Shown: piece after piece, positions 34,044-48,500 of the stretch
Position numbering within the stretch: the stretch's first letter is position 1
How the letters are laid out: each line of letters begins with the position of its first letter
Source of the DNA: Branchiostoma floridae
Taxonomy: Eukaryota; Chordata; Leptocardii; Amphioxiformes; Branchiostomatidae
Assembly (NCBI RefSeq): GCF_000003815.2
Contig: NW_023365750.1
Coordinates: forward strand, 312,479 to 376,478
Direction: 5' to 3'
Length of the DNA stretch: 64,000 bases
Program-made: the position numbers and the translations under genes
The notes under the pieces: generated by a model
The model's input: only the letters and a program-made list of their open reading frames with translations
What the model was told of the DNA's origin: nothing
Databases searched by the model: none

Positions 34044-34647
34044 GTTTTGGGTTTCTGTGTAATCAATAATGTTTTTGATCAGGCGCACATTTGTCTAATA
34101 AATCTTCCTTTGTGGTTTGGTCCAAGTAGCCTGACGTGATAGCCAGCCCAGGTAGACAGCCCAGGTAGACAGCCCGGCCTTTTCCGTAAACCCACTTGTG
34201 TAGGACTTTTTTTTTCGGTCTGTTTGCATTATATATGGGCACATAAGCGGGGGCATAAAAGAGTGTATATCAAGTCCATAGTTGTTGCACTTTTTTCATA
34301 AGGAGTTGCACACACAACACTAAGCTCCTAACGCATCTTAATCATTATGTAAAGGTTTGGGTACGCTTGGTCCCTAATCTCATGTCTCATTTCGGCGCGT
34401 CACGCCATATCTTCCCATCGCCGCAGCTTGACGCCGCCATTTTGAATATCCCGCTTAACTTTGTCACGTGATCCAGGCAGCGGTGAGCCGTTTTGCCTAA
34501 AAAGGCTGCATGCGATTCCACGTACTGATTAGTGCGAATAGCAAATTGTAACATGCAGATACTTAGGCACCCTTGGTTGTAAGGCCCCCACTAACGCCCT
34601 CAGTATCTAAGCACTGAACATGTCCTGCCGGAAATCTGAAAACTCAT

Positions 34648-34670
34648 ACATACACACACACACATACACA

Positions 34671-34701
<31 letters not shown>

Positions 34702-34710
34702 CCACACACA

Positions 34711-34748
<38 letters not shown>

Positions 34749-34852
34749 CATACACACACACACACACACACATACATACACACACACACACATATATACA
34801 CACGCACATGCATACACACACACACACACACACGTACACACACACACATACA

Positions 34853-34886
<34 letters not shown>

Positions 34887-34887
34887 A
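34648..34887. repeat. (CA)n microsatellite
   Basis: About 240 bp of CA repeats with interspersed TACA and CGCA variants. Apparent reading frames of CV or HT repeats on both strands are artefacts. It directly abuts the MITE at 34889. Confidence 0.9.
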
Positions 34888-34888
34888 C

Positions 34889-35104
34889 TAACGCTAGTTC
34901 ACCTTTATTCGCAGGATAACCTGTATCCGTTGTACCTTAAAACAGGATATTTGGGGATATCACTTTGATGGACGGTGGTTTCAAATTGCATTTTTTTAAT
35001 ATAATGCAGTTTGAGACTACCGTCCGTCGACGTGCTTTATTCCGAAATATCCTGGTGTTACAACGGATAAAGGTTATCCCGCGAATTAAGGTGAACTAGC
35101 GTTA
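34889..35104. mobile_element. MITE (TAACGCTAGTTCACC family), copy 1
   Basis: 216 bp. TAACGCTAGTTCACCTTTAT is mirrored by GGTGAACTAGCGTTA. The inner part is also palindromic (GATGGACGGTGGTTTCAAA against TTTGAGACTACCGTCC). Non-coding foldback MITE. Confidence 0.75.
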
Positions 35105-35626
35105 CATGCAAAATACACACACGCACAGGCACACCAGACACCTACATACAATTCGTCTGAAAACGTAACTATGTGAAATAGATTTCTAAGATACTTCCAG
35201 TGTCGTCAATCAAGGAGATTGATAGGACAGAAAACAGTAATTATGCACGCCCATGTTTCCATATTTGGGTCGACCTCGTGAGACCTCGCGAGAGACTCTA
35301 GTTGCAAGAGTTTGAAACCCGGAAGTGACCGCTGCCCTCCCCATGATAAGGACGCCATCTGGATGCTATTAACACGTAACTAGAATGTGACGCTACACAG
35401 GTAGGTCCATTAGTTTGCTTCACATAGGTGGAAGGTCTGGTAAATTACGAGCCTGTGAAACCCCCATAAGAGACTCGCAAGGTGTTCTAAAGAAAGGGTT
35501 TGATTGACGTTACCATTCAATGGTGTCAGGTGTCAGTCTTGGCGTGTTTTAGGTGGTGTCGCTTCGTCCGCACCAGACTCTTCCAACCGCCGTCTATTCC
35601 ACTTATTCCCGTCAAATATTCTCAAG

Positions 35627-35669
35627 ATGTTGCTCCAATGTTGTCTTTTTGTGTTTTTGGCGGTCCAAG
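35627..35669 (+). CDS. Gene B: signal-peptide exon
   Basis: ATG followed by LLQCCLFVFLAVQ, a short hydrophobic leader, then a phase-1 donor G|GTGGGT. The join to 38382 gives VAADG, a plausible cleavage region directly before the Ig domain. The first coding exon is short, so confidence rests on phase and hydrophobicity. Confidence 0.6.
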
Positions 35670-38600
35670 GTGGGTTTACCTGGTGCCTTACCTGTCTTTT
35701 TACTTGAGGAAATACGTTTTATGCAGGTAGCAGTACTAGGGCGTAACAGGGGCTTGAGGTAAAAATGGCGCGTCATATGTTGTCAACAACGCACGTAGTT
35801 TGCGGTTAGGAAAATGGTTTCTAACTTGAAGTCAAGTAGAATAATAATAATTATTCGTATTGACATTTATTATTACATTCGCCGGAATGTCAAGGTTATA
35901 TTTTAGGCGTGTACGTCTGTCCGTCTGTCTGTCTGTCAACTCGTAACTCGAGAAGCCACAGATATATTTGGAAGGTGGGTAGGGGTCAGTAAAACAAAAG
36001 TCAAGTTCGATAATGGGCTCTCTAGTGGTTTGCTAAGGTACTGCAGCGAAACATCCATTTTTAACATCTCGTGCTCTGGACATGCTGTGTTTGTATTTTT
36101 TGAGTGGTAGATAGCCCTTGGGATAGAGAGTAATTGCTGTTAGTTTAGGACCCCCAGCGGCTTTTTAGGAACTGCAGGCGCCGGTTTCCTTTTAAACTTT
36201 GGGTGAGAATAACTCGAGACACGTTTACGGATCGTTGTGATTTTTTTGTGTGTAGAGGGTCCAGGTGAGGACTTACACAATAGAATACTAATCATTGCGA
36301 TGAACAGCTAATCTACATGACTAAATGGGGTTTATAAATCCACTGCATTCAATTATAAGACTTTCAAATTTGTCACATACATAGCTGAGAAAAAGAGAAA
36401 TGTATATTTGTTCTAATATATGCAACTACTGGAAACTCATTTATGTTCGTGGGGATAAAATTTCGCGGTAGGAGTGACAAGTGTTTTTAGGTCTGTTCGA
36501 GGTTGAAACAATATTTGTAGTACATTTAGTATTAAACGCCAGGAACCTTGCTGACCACAAGTAACCGTCTTGGCACATGCATGGCCTAGAAATGATTATC
36601 ACGTCTCGAACAGAACGGAAAAGGAATCCTAATATGAGGCCGAATGAGGGCCTCTGTCCTGCCATTGGGAATCGAGTTTTACTACGCGATAGTAACACAT
36701 TTCCATTGGAGCTCCTTCTGATTCTAACACTACATTCATCATTACTTACTTAGTTACGGTTATGATATTGATTATGAAGCAGTAGTTGTTTAAAAGGGTA
36801 AGATAGTCTTCTAAACTGTAAAATAGTATACAATGCTTAACACCAAATAAACATGGCTGTTTTAACGTTAGCTAAGTAAGCGTTAAGATCTAACAGTTAT
36901 ACCTGTGTGTGATTTCTTCTACACTGATAATTATCTGTTAAACAAACATTCATGCCATGAATATTTGTGCACCGGCTGTTTCTGACACGGCAATAGTATG
37001 GGCATGGGACAAAATAGTAAACATATGCGACCAGCGTACCGCTACTGTAGCATGCATGTCTCCTGTTCGGTTCTGCTTTTGAATCTTGAAATGTTTACAT
37101 AAATAAGCACGGCACAGACCATGCTGGGGTGACGGTACATAAGGGATTAGGGTCGAATACTTTATGAAGACTGTCCTAATAAATACGCAAATGTCGGAGC
37201 AGGGCCTCTATCCTTCCATTGGGAACGCGAGAGCAACACGTGTCCATTTAATTATTAGATCTCGTGATTTAATTCTAACAGTTTCTTCATCATATTTAAT
37301 TACATTTAAGATGTTGATAATGAATTAGAAGTCATTTAAAGGGGCGATATCGTCTTTATCCATTATAAATGACATAATATGTGAGACACTGGATGAACTT
37401 GCACGATATTTGACTCCTTGCCTTGTTTTGAATATCCAGATCAAACAGATACGCCTGACTTCTCCTGCACTGATAATGATCTCTGGCCATGCCATGAATA
37501 TAAGTGCATCGGCCGTAATAAACTGCCACTGGATAAACTACCATATAGCTCACTTGTTAGGGTTTACAAACAAAGTAAAGTACAAAATGCTTCTTTTGCT
37601 TTTATATTGTATACGTTATTCAGAATCTGTTCAATCACACTGACAGACACAAAAACATAGCTTTCCCAGCAAAGGAAAAAAGGAATGGAATGTCATGACT
37701 GTTTGTTTAACATATCATTAGTGTGTCGAAGAAGTCACGCACATGTATATCTGTTAGAAGTTTATTGATACGAATACGAAAAAAAGATGTCGGTGCTTTA
37801 AAAAAAAGTGTGGCTGTAAGAAAGATGGCGATATTTGTAGGGAATGGAAACGCTTGTAACCAAATCCGAGGTCACCAACGGTCATTTCAAGTGCTTACCC
37901 CTAGAAAAAAACATGGTGAACAAGACATCTTTCGTTAATAAAGGTTGGACGTGCTCTATGTATGATTACAGTTCATAACTTTCGTTGCAGTTTCTTAGAA
38001 AATTTTTGTTATGGAAAATGTACAGTAAACTGAATTTGTTTGTCCTTTTGGGGGGTTAGAAAACGACGTACATGTACTGTATGTAGTGTGCATTATTTAA
38101 ACGATGATGGAAAAATCACAATGGGGTTTCACGACTTGATCTTTAAGTAGGAAAGGAATTGAAATGCTAAGTGATGCAATTTAAACATTAAAATGTTCTT
38201 GATCCTTCATAGTCTCATGGTGACACCTTGTTGTCAATTTTAAAGCAGTCAAAATGTTTACTAATTTTAATTCTCTCTCTCTCTCTCTCTCAACAACGCA
38301 TATTGGCCTGTCAATGAACAAACATTTCATTTAGATAACATGTAAACAACAGTTGCTAAAATTATAGCATTTATATTTCAGTCGCTGCGGATGGAGTTAG
38401 CAAGCAGCAAGGCCAAAGCCACTTGTTCGAGTGCGACTTCCCTATCAGTGCGGATAGATACGTTATTAACTGGTAAGGGAACTACGAAATGTAACGCTAG
38501 TTCACCTAGTGGGTAACCTATATTCGTTGTATTCAATAAAAGGGTATTTAGAGCTATGGGGTCGATGAATGCTGGTTTAAAATTGATATATTTTGAAAAC

Positions 38601-41600
38601 ATTACACTGTGAAACTACCAGTCGTTGACTATTACCTTGCTAGCCCTACATATTAGCACATTGCTTTAAAATACAACGGATATAGGTTGCCCCGCGGATA
38701 AAGGTGAATTAGCATTATAGATACGGTATGAAAGTATACATACGTCATCAGTCGTTAAGGGAACTACTAATTGTATAGATATAGTACAAAAGTATGTTTT
38801 ATATTGAAAGTCAGCATTTTCTTCTTGTTTTTCTTTTCAAAAAATCACATACCTGAAATGACGCAATTATACAAAATTTTGATTTTTGTAGATTTTTTTT
38901 TTATGTTATGCTGATTCAACTTTATCCAGGGGGTAGTTTATACTAGTGTTTTTGTTTATTAGAGGAGTTCATAAGTAGTTTCAGACTGGGATATTTTAAA
39001 ATTTTAAAAGCATAGTCCGTCAACTTAATATCCCAGAATGCTCTGTTTTTAAAAGCAACGGACATCCCGCGGATAAAAGTGAACTAGGGTTACTGCACAG
39101 GCATCGACTTATAGGTCTATTTTTTTTTTTCAATTGCGCTGCTATGTTTCTCATTTGACAAAATATGAAACAGACACGCAAAGGTAGCAAAACAGCTATT
39201 GTGGTATAAATTCTAATGAAAAAGTCCGTCGTTCATTGGCTCAGTTGCCCTTTTGCCAAGGTCACACACCAGGAGACAAAACTTGACATTAACCTTCATC
39301 TTACCAACACCGAGCCAAACATCAGATATCATTACAGTCTTGTTAGCATCATTCGTCTATATAGCAGCATTAAACGTTTTGACCCCATGGTTAGCAGCGT
39401 CACTTGGGGCTGGTCAGTATTGCCCTGAGTAAGGCTAAAGGCGGTCACCAAACGTCGGCTGTTGATTGCAGGTACTTACTAGTTTCTTTTACGTCTACTT
39501 ATTTCTCCTGTCACCGATTACAGGATGAAGGACGGTTCATCGGTGATGGGTTACCTATCAGGAGACGAACAACCAGCCTTTACCAGTGGCCTGGCGGGCC
39601 GTACTGATGTTCTGTTTGTTAACAACAGGGATCTGGAGATCATGAACCTACGGTATGCAGAACTAGTGATATTATCCACACCAAAATAGGGGTGGGTACC
39701 CGTACAGAAAATTCAGGTCCAGATCCGGTTCAGGTCCAGAGGACCTGATTGTGAAAACTTCTGAATGGGCGATACTAAATCTGTTTTGTGGAGTATTCGG
39801 CTTTCACTGGAGTTTTAAAATGCTACAATGCTAACTACGAGGTCTACGATTGACTGTAGACCTTGGTAGAAGTGACTACAGATTCTACTTTTACTTCACT
39901 CTTGTCTTTTTCTTCGACCTGAAAGGCTCAAAACGTGCGAATGTCTGGTCATATAATCTGCCATTTTCCAATAGCTCTAACATCCAGACCACCGAATTTT
40001 TTCAGGTCCATTTTTTCCGGACTGGTCCAATAATAAAAAAACTGGTTTTGTACCGTTACACCGTACCGGTACCCACCCCTACACCAAAAAGAAGTACTAG
40101 CTTTATTCATAGAATGGCCTAGTGGCTTACCAAGTGGACGCGAGAACCTAGTATTTTACTATATCCATTCACAGACTCAAATCCGCCCTTACGCGAACTA
40201 AACAGCTGAACAAATGTTTTTATCAAAATGGGAAAGCTTAGACCCTACCTGTTCTTTGTTAACCAAAAGTCCTCATATTTGAGCAAGTTGTTTAAGACAA
40301 AGAAGAATTTATAGCTCTTTGTAGCACTATAATGGCGGCACGCAAAAATTAGCTGTAACCTTTTTTTCCAGACTATCAGACGAAGGGGAGTACTACTGCA
40401 GCGTAAACGAGATTGGAGCAGGTGCCCAAAGTGGTGACGGATCGCGGTATCAGCTGGTTGTCTTCGGTGAGTTTATTTTTAGATAGCACTAACTGAATAT
40501 CACTTTTACAAAACCAAATGTACTTCAGGTCAGTACTTGTGGCACTAGCATCGAATAACCGAATCTCTAGAGGAAAAGAGCTGTAGAGATTGGGGAAGCA
40601 AAACTTGGTGGAAGGACAGGGATGGGCTCTCCATCGAGTAACGTTCCCTTGACAGTATGGATAACAGCCCAATGCCTGTATGACCCTAAAAGGCTATGAT
40701 ACTACTCTTATCTTTACTTTTTGCCATTGCAAACATAGAAGGAAATTGAAAACAGAAGTTTAGAGTACCTCAATGACTCTTGTCCAGACATTTATAATGC
40801 AGAATTAACGCTGACATATTCTATGTTTGCCTCCATAAAATGGGTATTGTGATCAATCGGTGTGTTTGTTTTCCGATTGTTTGTACACAATTACAAAATT
40901 AGTTACTCGGTGTCAGGCTTGTCAGGGAGACTAACACGAAGTTCGATCAAAGGTGAAAGAAAGGTCCGAGACAGATGCCACAAACTGTGGCGAACCCCTA
41001 TCCTGTGTTTTCCAACAAGTAGCGTTGACCCGGTTTCAGTATAATAGCGCTTGAGTGCTCTAAAATTTGTAGTGTACTCAAGACAGCTTGGAAATTATCG
41101 AACATGAACGTACTGATAAGTAAGAAAAACAAGACTATAACTATATTTCTTATGATTTACCTTAACATGTGTTCTATTCATCCCTCTCAGTACCACCCAC
41201 TATCAGCCTGACTGGAGGACCGTACGAAGTTGAGATTGGAGAGACAATGATGTCCACCTGCCGTGCCAACAGCCATCCCCCCTCCAACTTCACATGGACC
41301 CTCCCGAACGGTGACGTGTCGCAAGGGGCGGTGTTGGAAATCACCAACATGACGCAAGCAGACATAGGAACGTAAGTGTTCTCTCTTTGCACCTGTCTTT
41401 CTATCAATAGTATATGACACCAAATCAAATATATTACTTGTCCTTCGACAATGCAGACAAGGTAAGGTAAGGTAGTCGTTTGTACTAAGTTGAGCTCGGC
41501 ATTGTGTTTTTGAAGTGGTTAGCGAAATGAGACTAAGCTTCTCTATGACTCGAGTTTTGGCCAAGTAAACGGGGTCACCACTACTCTTCTTGATAATTGT

Positions 41601-42489
41601 GCTGGGTTCTTTTACGTGCAAAGATTCCACACTTGAGGTGTGAGGCTTATGTCTAAAGCTCCCTCATACACGAGGGTATCATCTTTACGTCACCATCAGA
41701 AATTAGAAATCACAGTATGTTGTATAAATCAAGTACATTGAAATAGCGTTGAATATTATAGATAATTTGTACATCTATATACTGTCGTCGCTTCAACGCA
41801 GAATGGTTCTGTTTGAGATGGCGGTGGGGAATGTTGTCTATATGGGACCCGGGGGGTATGGGGTCTCTTACTTAGTACTTAACTCATTCATAAAGGATAT
41901 CGTTTTTTGGATGCCAAGACAGGAAAAAATGATAAATTAACCCTATCTAAACTCGGCACAAAAAGTTTGGAATATCAACTTTGGCTGATCATATTTCCGT
42001 TGTTTCTGCATCAATTTCAATGTGTTACATATCAATAGAAAGCGTGTACGATTTTCTTTCACAGGGTATCAAACTCTTTATGATTATAAATTCGTGGAAC
42101 GAGCACCAGGGCTGCTTACGTCAGTGGGTCGCTAAAAAAAAGTGCCCAAATTTCCCTTTTTGTGTTCAACACTGTATCATACTGTTGGTACGGGTGCGGG
42201 TGTCAAGGGTTCAATCTTTCCCTTTTTCACGCAATCTTTGGTATACAGAACATCTTTAATATTTGAGTAGAGTACACGTGCCCTTTTGGCTGTTCAATGA
42301 CCGAATGGAGGTGTGGAGCTGGCAAGGAGAATGCCACGCTGACTGTTGCACGGATAGAGCGTAACAGCGCGTAGCGCTTGGTGAAGGCAGTGTCATGGTG
42401 TGGTGTATTTATGGCTGGCACATGAAACCAAGTTCGGGACCTCTAGATCGCCTGCAGCAGCAGCTGCCTGCCGTCTGCTTGGCCGGCTT

Positions 42490-42524
<35 letters not shown>

Positions 42525-45500
42525 CTCTTTTTTTNNNNNNNNNNNNNNNNNNNNNNNNNNNNNNNNNNNNNNNNNNNNNNNNNNNNNNNNNNNNNNNNNN
42601 NNNNNNNNNNNNNNNNNNNNNNNNNNNNNNNNNNTATGGGGCCGAATTGGCATGCTGCAAGATTACACCGCCCGTCGTCGCACACAGTCTGCAATGGTCC
42701 TTGCTCTGTATGGACGTTGCATTTGGTCCCATACACACGCTGACGAGTTATGACATTGCGACTGAATGGAGAATGGTGTCCCTGTATCTCACCGTATTGA
42801 GGTTGTCTGGGATGATAGGGAACCTTGGTTTTCATGTGGCAGCCTTACAAACACCACACCATGACACTGCCTTCACCAAGCGCTACGCGCTGTTACGCTC
42901 TATCCGTGCAACAGTCAGCGTGGCATTCTCCTTGCCACCTCCATTCGGTCATTGAACAGCCAAAAGGGCACATATACTCTTCTCAAATGTTAAAGATAAA
43001 CTTGGATGTTCTGTATACCAAAGATTGCGTGAAAAAGGGAAAGATTGAACCCTTGACACCCGCACCCGTACCAACAGTATGATACAGTGTTGAGCACAAA
43101 AAGGGAAATTTGGGCACTTTTTTTTAGCGACCCACTGACGTAAGCAGCCCTGGTGCTCGTTCCATAAATTTATAATCATAACGAGTTTGATACCTTGTGA
43201 AAGAAAATCGTACACGCTTTCTATTGATATGTAACACATTGAAATTGATGCAGAAACAACGGAAATATGATCAGCCAAAGTTGATATTCCAAACTTTTTG
43301 TGCCGAGTTTAGACCAGGCTTTTTTGGGATTCCTGGGACCAGGGGGGGCTCTTTTGACCCCCCCCTTCGTAATTTCAAAACGGCTTGGTTTACGATCGCC
43401 AAATTTAGAGGGGATGATGTACTAGTGAAGTTTAATATTTTCTGTATTTTTGGTATTGTTATGACGTAATATGACGTAATTATGACGTCATGATGTCATA
43501 TATTGGGCTAAATTCGTCAAAATATGAAATTTCCGCTATACTTAAATGAATTGAACAAAATGATGACTATAAAGCTTATCTTATTAGTGTCTAAGTCTGC
43601 TAAGTCTTTTGTTGCCAATGACGACGACACTGACGTCTATATGACGTCAAAAAATGACGTAAATTGTCCGCAATCTTGGATCGACAAGCTTGAATTTTCT
43701 AAAATACGACTTTTTCCACATTTAACCTCAAAATCCAATAGAAATGGACTAAAATGATCAAGTGATTGTGTTTTGCAAGAAAATAAAAGATTTTGACGGC
43801 ATTTGAGCAAAAATTACATGTATTTATCGTTAAAAATGACATTGTCCGCCATCTTGGATTTTGACCCATGACGTCCTCAAATTAGCATGAATTATGTATA
43901 TTTGATTTGAAATGTGACTTAAAATTACACAGGATGTTCATGATATAAATAAACAAGTTTGATGTAGCAATAAAACCATGAAATCCCATAATTCAAACTG
44001 AAATTAGTAAATTTGGGAAAATATGCCTGTCAGAATCCCGTTGCCATGGCAACACGAAAAATTACAAACTAAATTTTTTCACAGAATTGTTGTTAACAAT
44101 ATTTTAGGAAAATTCACCAAGTGTCGCAGTTCTAGCACACGTCGTTCACCAGTTATATGACGTCAAAGTTGGCGCAGGCACTTTTAGCCCCCCCCCCCCC
44201 CCCCCCGGTCTAGATAGGGTTAACACAGGTTGACCCAAACTATGATGATGACCCAAACAAAATTTGCTATAGTGACCAACAATTCATTTTTGAAACCCAA
44301 AACAATGTTAAACTCTTTGCATCCGTCTCCTATAGCAACCGTTACCAAGTAAAAAAATCGTACGTACATCTTTTCTCAGGTACCTGTGCACGGCAGACAA
44401 TGGCTACGCCACTGACTATAAGGCTGTAGACATCAGCAAGAAAGGTACGGTAAAAATACCTTTTTTTCCGCTTCAGCTTTTGATGGCCTCCTTTGGAGTA
44501 TTAAGCTTTTGGGCTGGATGGATGATTAAAAATTATTACAAAAGATAGTCAATCACAAAATATTAAAAATATCCCAACCCACAGACTAGGCTTCGTACGA
44601 AAGCTAGCTTATTGCTGAAATTTGTGTTCCTTTGTCTGGCTTGTCTTTATTAACTACTTCGATATCCTTGGAGGGTATTAATACTTTGCCCTTGTATTAC
44701 ATAACGTTAAAATGGCATTATGAAAGGCAAGATCTTATGGACTAGAATATTTGTCGTCGCGTGCTCCTTTAGCATCTATAGATACAAAATTTGGCTATCT
44801 GACCAGAGAGAAATCATTGCATGACGACTTTGAACACATTTGAAATCGCCTGACACAATCTGAATTGTAAACCTTGCATGAACTACCTTGTTCCTTGGGT
44901 TTCAGTATTAAACATAATTGTTATTAGCGTAGCCAAGGGAAAGGATATGCAAGAACAATAAAACATTAAAACTGCAGCGACCGTGATATTTCTATATTTC
45001 TCGGGCTACATATATAAAAAATAAATACATTCTATTTCCTTTTTTAAAGAATAATATTTCTAGGTTTCCCAATATTTATTACTGGATTAACCACACTTTT
45101 ACGATCATCAAAAACCACTTACTGCTTGACGTGAATGTATTTTTTTCTCAGAAATTGACTACTGTAGTCCCGATCCGTGTCAAAATGAAGGATTTTGCAC
45201 TAATCGGGCCACTGGCTTCCAATGCGCATGTATGGCTGGCTATGAAGGAGATGCTTGTCAAACAGGTACGTGCCTTGTCTATGATATGCATACATCTGTT
45301 TGTTACTCATTCTCTAACCACTTCTACATAAGGTATGTATAGATGTAGAAGACCTTACAAAAGTCACTGTGCTTTAGTTCTGGAACGTAGGCCGGTGCTA
45401 TGCATGGTGGGTCAATGAGATCCAGGTAGATTCCGAGAATCCAGTGCATCGGGTTGGATCTCCGCCTGAAAGTGGCAAGGTTAGGGTTTTACTTGGAATT

Positions 45501-48500
45501 CAAAGGTTATGGGTTCAAATCCAAAGCAGTCCCCAATGTTGTGCCCATAAAAATGTCACCTCACACCAATTTCCTCGCTCATTTTTTAGTGAAAATAAGT
45601 ATCTAGCTTTGATTTGGGACGTCCCTTGGATTAGAAATCGAGGGGACGAAAAATGATTTCAGGCTGGCTATCACCCTGGTCCCGTGTTTGAGGAGAGTCC
45701 ACCTCGAACACTTCAAAGAACCCAGTACAGTTATTGAAAAGAGTAGGGGCCCTTCCGGGTGTGAGTGGATCAAATACAATCCAGTCTTACGTAGCATGCA
45801 TACATCACTTACTTGTGTGTTACGCCGTACGTTGTTTTGACGGTTATGAGGAACAATGAAACAAGAAAACAAACAACTAAAATGGTACGTCGATGAAGGT
45901 TAGACATCCAGGTACTTCGGTCAGTAACGACAATGGTAGAATCCAAATTGATATCAGCCCTAATACTTTGGCTATGGCTAAATAGTCCCACACGAGAAAG
46001 ACCTCTGATGTAGAGGACTTTTTCTCACGATCTGCTCTTCTTCTGCCATAAAAGATAACACGATACGCAATGTAAAAGTGATTCAAACAACTGGATCTTA
46101 TACTAGTAGATTTTGGAAACAAAATGGCATGCATTGTTGTTACCTGAAATTCCAGATGCAAAACTAGTGGGTGATGCCTAAAGGTGGCTGTTGGTTTTAC
46201 GGAACAAAAAACAACAACAACAAACAAACAAACAATGTGGTTCGTTACCTGAGATCGGAGCCGCGCGCGACGAGCAGGCAGCACATGTACGCCAGCAGGG
46301 TTGGCAGGAGAAGGGCGATCCATGCGGTCGGATGTAGAACTGCAGTGGTGATGATAGCCGCTTGGGTGAAGAGCACACGCACACGCTTCAGCTTTTGATG
46401 GCTTCCTCTCGAGTATCAAGCTTGTGGGCTGGATGGATGATTAAAAATTATTACAAAAGATATTCAATCACAAACAATTAAAAAGATCCCTACCCACAGG
46501 CTAGGCTTGGTACGAAAGCTAGCTTATTGCTGAAATTTGTGTTCCTTTGTCTGGCTTGTCTTTATTAACTACTTCGATATCCTTGGAAGGTATTAATACT
46601 TTGCCCTTGTATTACATAACAAAAAATGGCATTATGAAAGGCAAGATCTTATGGACTAGAATATTTGTCGTCGTGTGCTCCTTTAGCATCTATAGATACA
46701 AAATTTGGCATTTCTGACTAGAGAGAAATCCTTGCATGACGACTTTGAACACATTTGAAATCGCCCGACACAATCTGAATTGTAAACCTTGCATGAACTA
46801 CCTTGTGTATATGTCAATACCTTACGTTTGGGACCGCAATGTAAACAACTGCGCAAAGGACTGTTCCTTGGGTTTCAGTATTAAACATAATTGTTATTTG
46901 CGTAGCCAAGGGAAAGGATATGCAAGAACAATAAAACATTAAAACTGCAGCGACCGTGATATTTCTATATTTCTCGGGCTACATATAGAAGTAATAAATA
47001 TATTCTATTTCTTTTTTAAAGAATAATATTTCTAGGTTTCCCAGTATTTATCACTGGATAAACCACACTTTTACGATCATCAAAAACCGTTAACTGCTTG
47101 ACGTGAATGTATTTTTTTTCTCAGAAATTGACTACTGTAGTCCCAATCCGTGTAAAAATGGAGGATTTTGCACTAATCGGGCCACTGGCTTCCAATGCGC
47201 ATGTATAGCTGGCTATGAAGGAGATGCTTGTCAAACAGGTACGTGCCTTGTCTATGATATGCATACATCTGTTTGTTACTCATTCTCTAACCACTTCTAC
47301 ATAAGGTATGTATAGATGTAGAAGACCTTACAAAAGTCACTGTGCTTTAGTTCTGTTAATAAATATTACCTTTGTCAAAAACGTAAAATATCCCAGTGGT
47401 TATTATGGAAGTATTGGTAGTAATCATAGTATAATGCTTAAATTTCTGCCGACACAAATTTCATAGGTTTACACGGATCAAATTTTTAACGACCACTACT
47501 GATGATCAATCAAGTATTTCTACAATCTACAACTATTGCAAAGGTAGTGATGATAAAAAGTACATCTGTCTCCTATCACAACGGTAAGGGTATATTTGAC
47601 AAGCACAAGAAAGTTGAAGCTAGTATTTCTACAATGTACAACTATTGCACAGGTAGTGATAAAAAGTACACGTGTCCCCTATCACGTGGGTAATGATACA
47701 TTTACAAGCAAAAGGAAGTATTTTTGTACGATCAGGTATTGCACATGGATTTAGTTATGTTATATATACAATTGCTATATGTACATGGTTTTCATGATTG
47801 TCATTGACTAATAGTTACAAACAAAAAAAAAGTAATGATTTATAGTCAATATTTTGTAACAGTTTCATAACAATGGATAGTACAGTAACTAGAGATGTAA
47901 GCGGCATTTGCAATGAATATTTTCTATTTCTTTTATAAAGAATAATATTTCCAGGTTTCCCAATATTTATCACTGGATTTACTACACTTTTACAAACATC
48001 AAAAACCGCTAACTGCTTGTATTTTTTCTCAGAATTTGACTATTGTAGTCCCAATCCGTGTACAAATGGAGGAACTTGCACTAACCGGGCCAGTGGCTTC
48101 CAATGCGCATGTTCGGCTGGCTATGAAGGAGATACTTGTCAAACAGGTACGTGACTTGCCTATGATATGCATACACCTGTTTGACTCCTTTTCTAACCAT
48201 TTCTAACCACATACAGCACGTATGTATAGATGTAGAAGACCTTACAAACGTCACTGTGCTTTAGTTCTGTTAACAAATATTGCCTTTGTCAAAAACGTAA
48301 AATATTCCAGTGGTTATTATGGAAGTATTGGTAGTAATCATAGTATAATGCTTAAATTTCTGCCGAGACAAATTTTATAGGTTCACACGGATCAAATTTT
48401 TAACGACCACTACTGATGATCAATCAAGTATTTCTACAATCTACAACTATTGCAAAGGTAGTGATGATAAAATGTACATTTGTCTCCTATCACAAGGGTA

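Noticed and set aside
34600-34919. Long cysteine/valine- or histidine/threonine-repeat frames
   Set aside because: Translations of a CA microsatellite in several frames.
37418-37660. Cysteine-containing peptide (CTDNDLWPCHEYKCIG) as a possible LDLa-like exon
   Set aside because: Cysteine spacing does not fit LDLa, no matching donor, and a related stretch at 36905 has no open frame.
42393-42955. Reading frames crossing the 42.5-kb gap
   Set aside because: They run through 100 N and poly-T; nothing supports coding.
45877-46419. 180-codon minus-strand frame
   Set aside because: Crosses the SINE-like block and the EGF-unit boundary. A different frame in 46252-46386 looks more protein-like.
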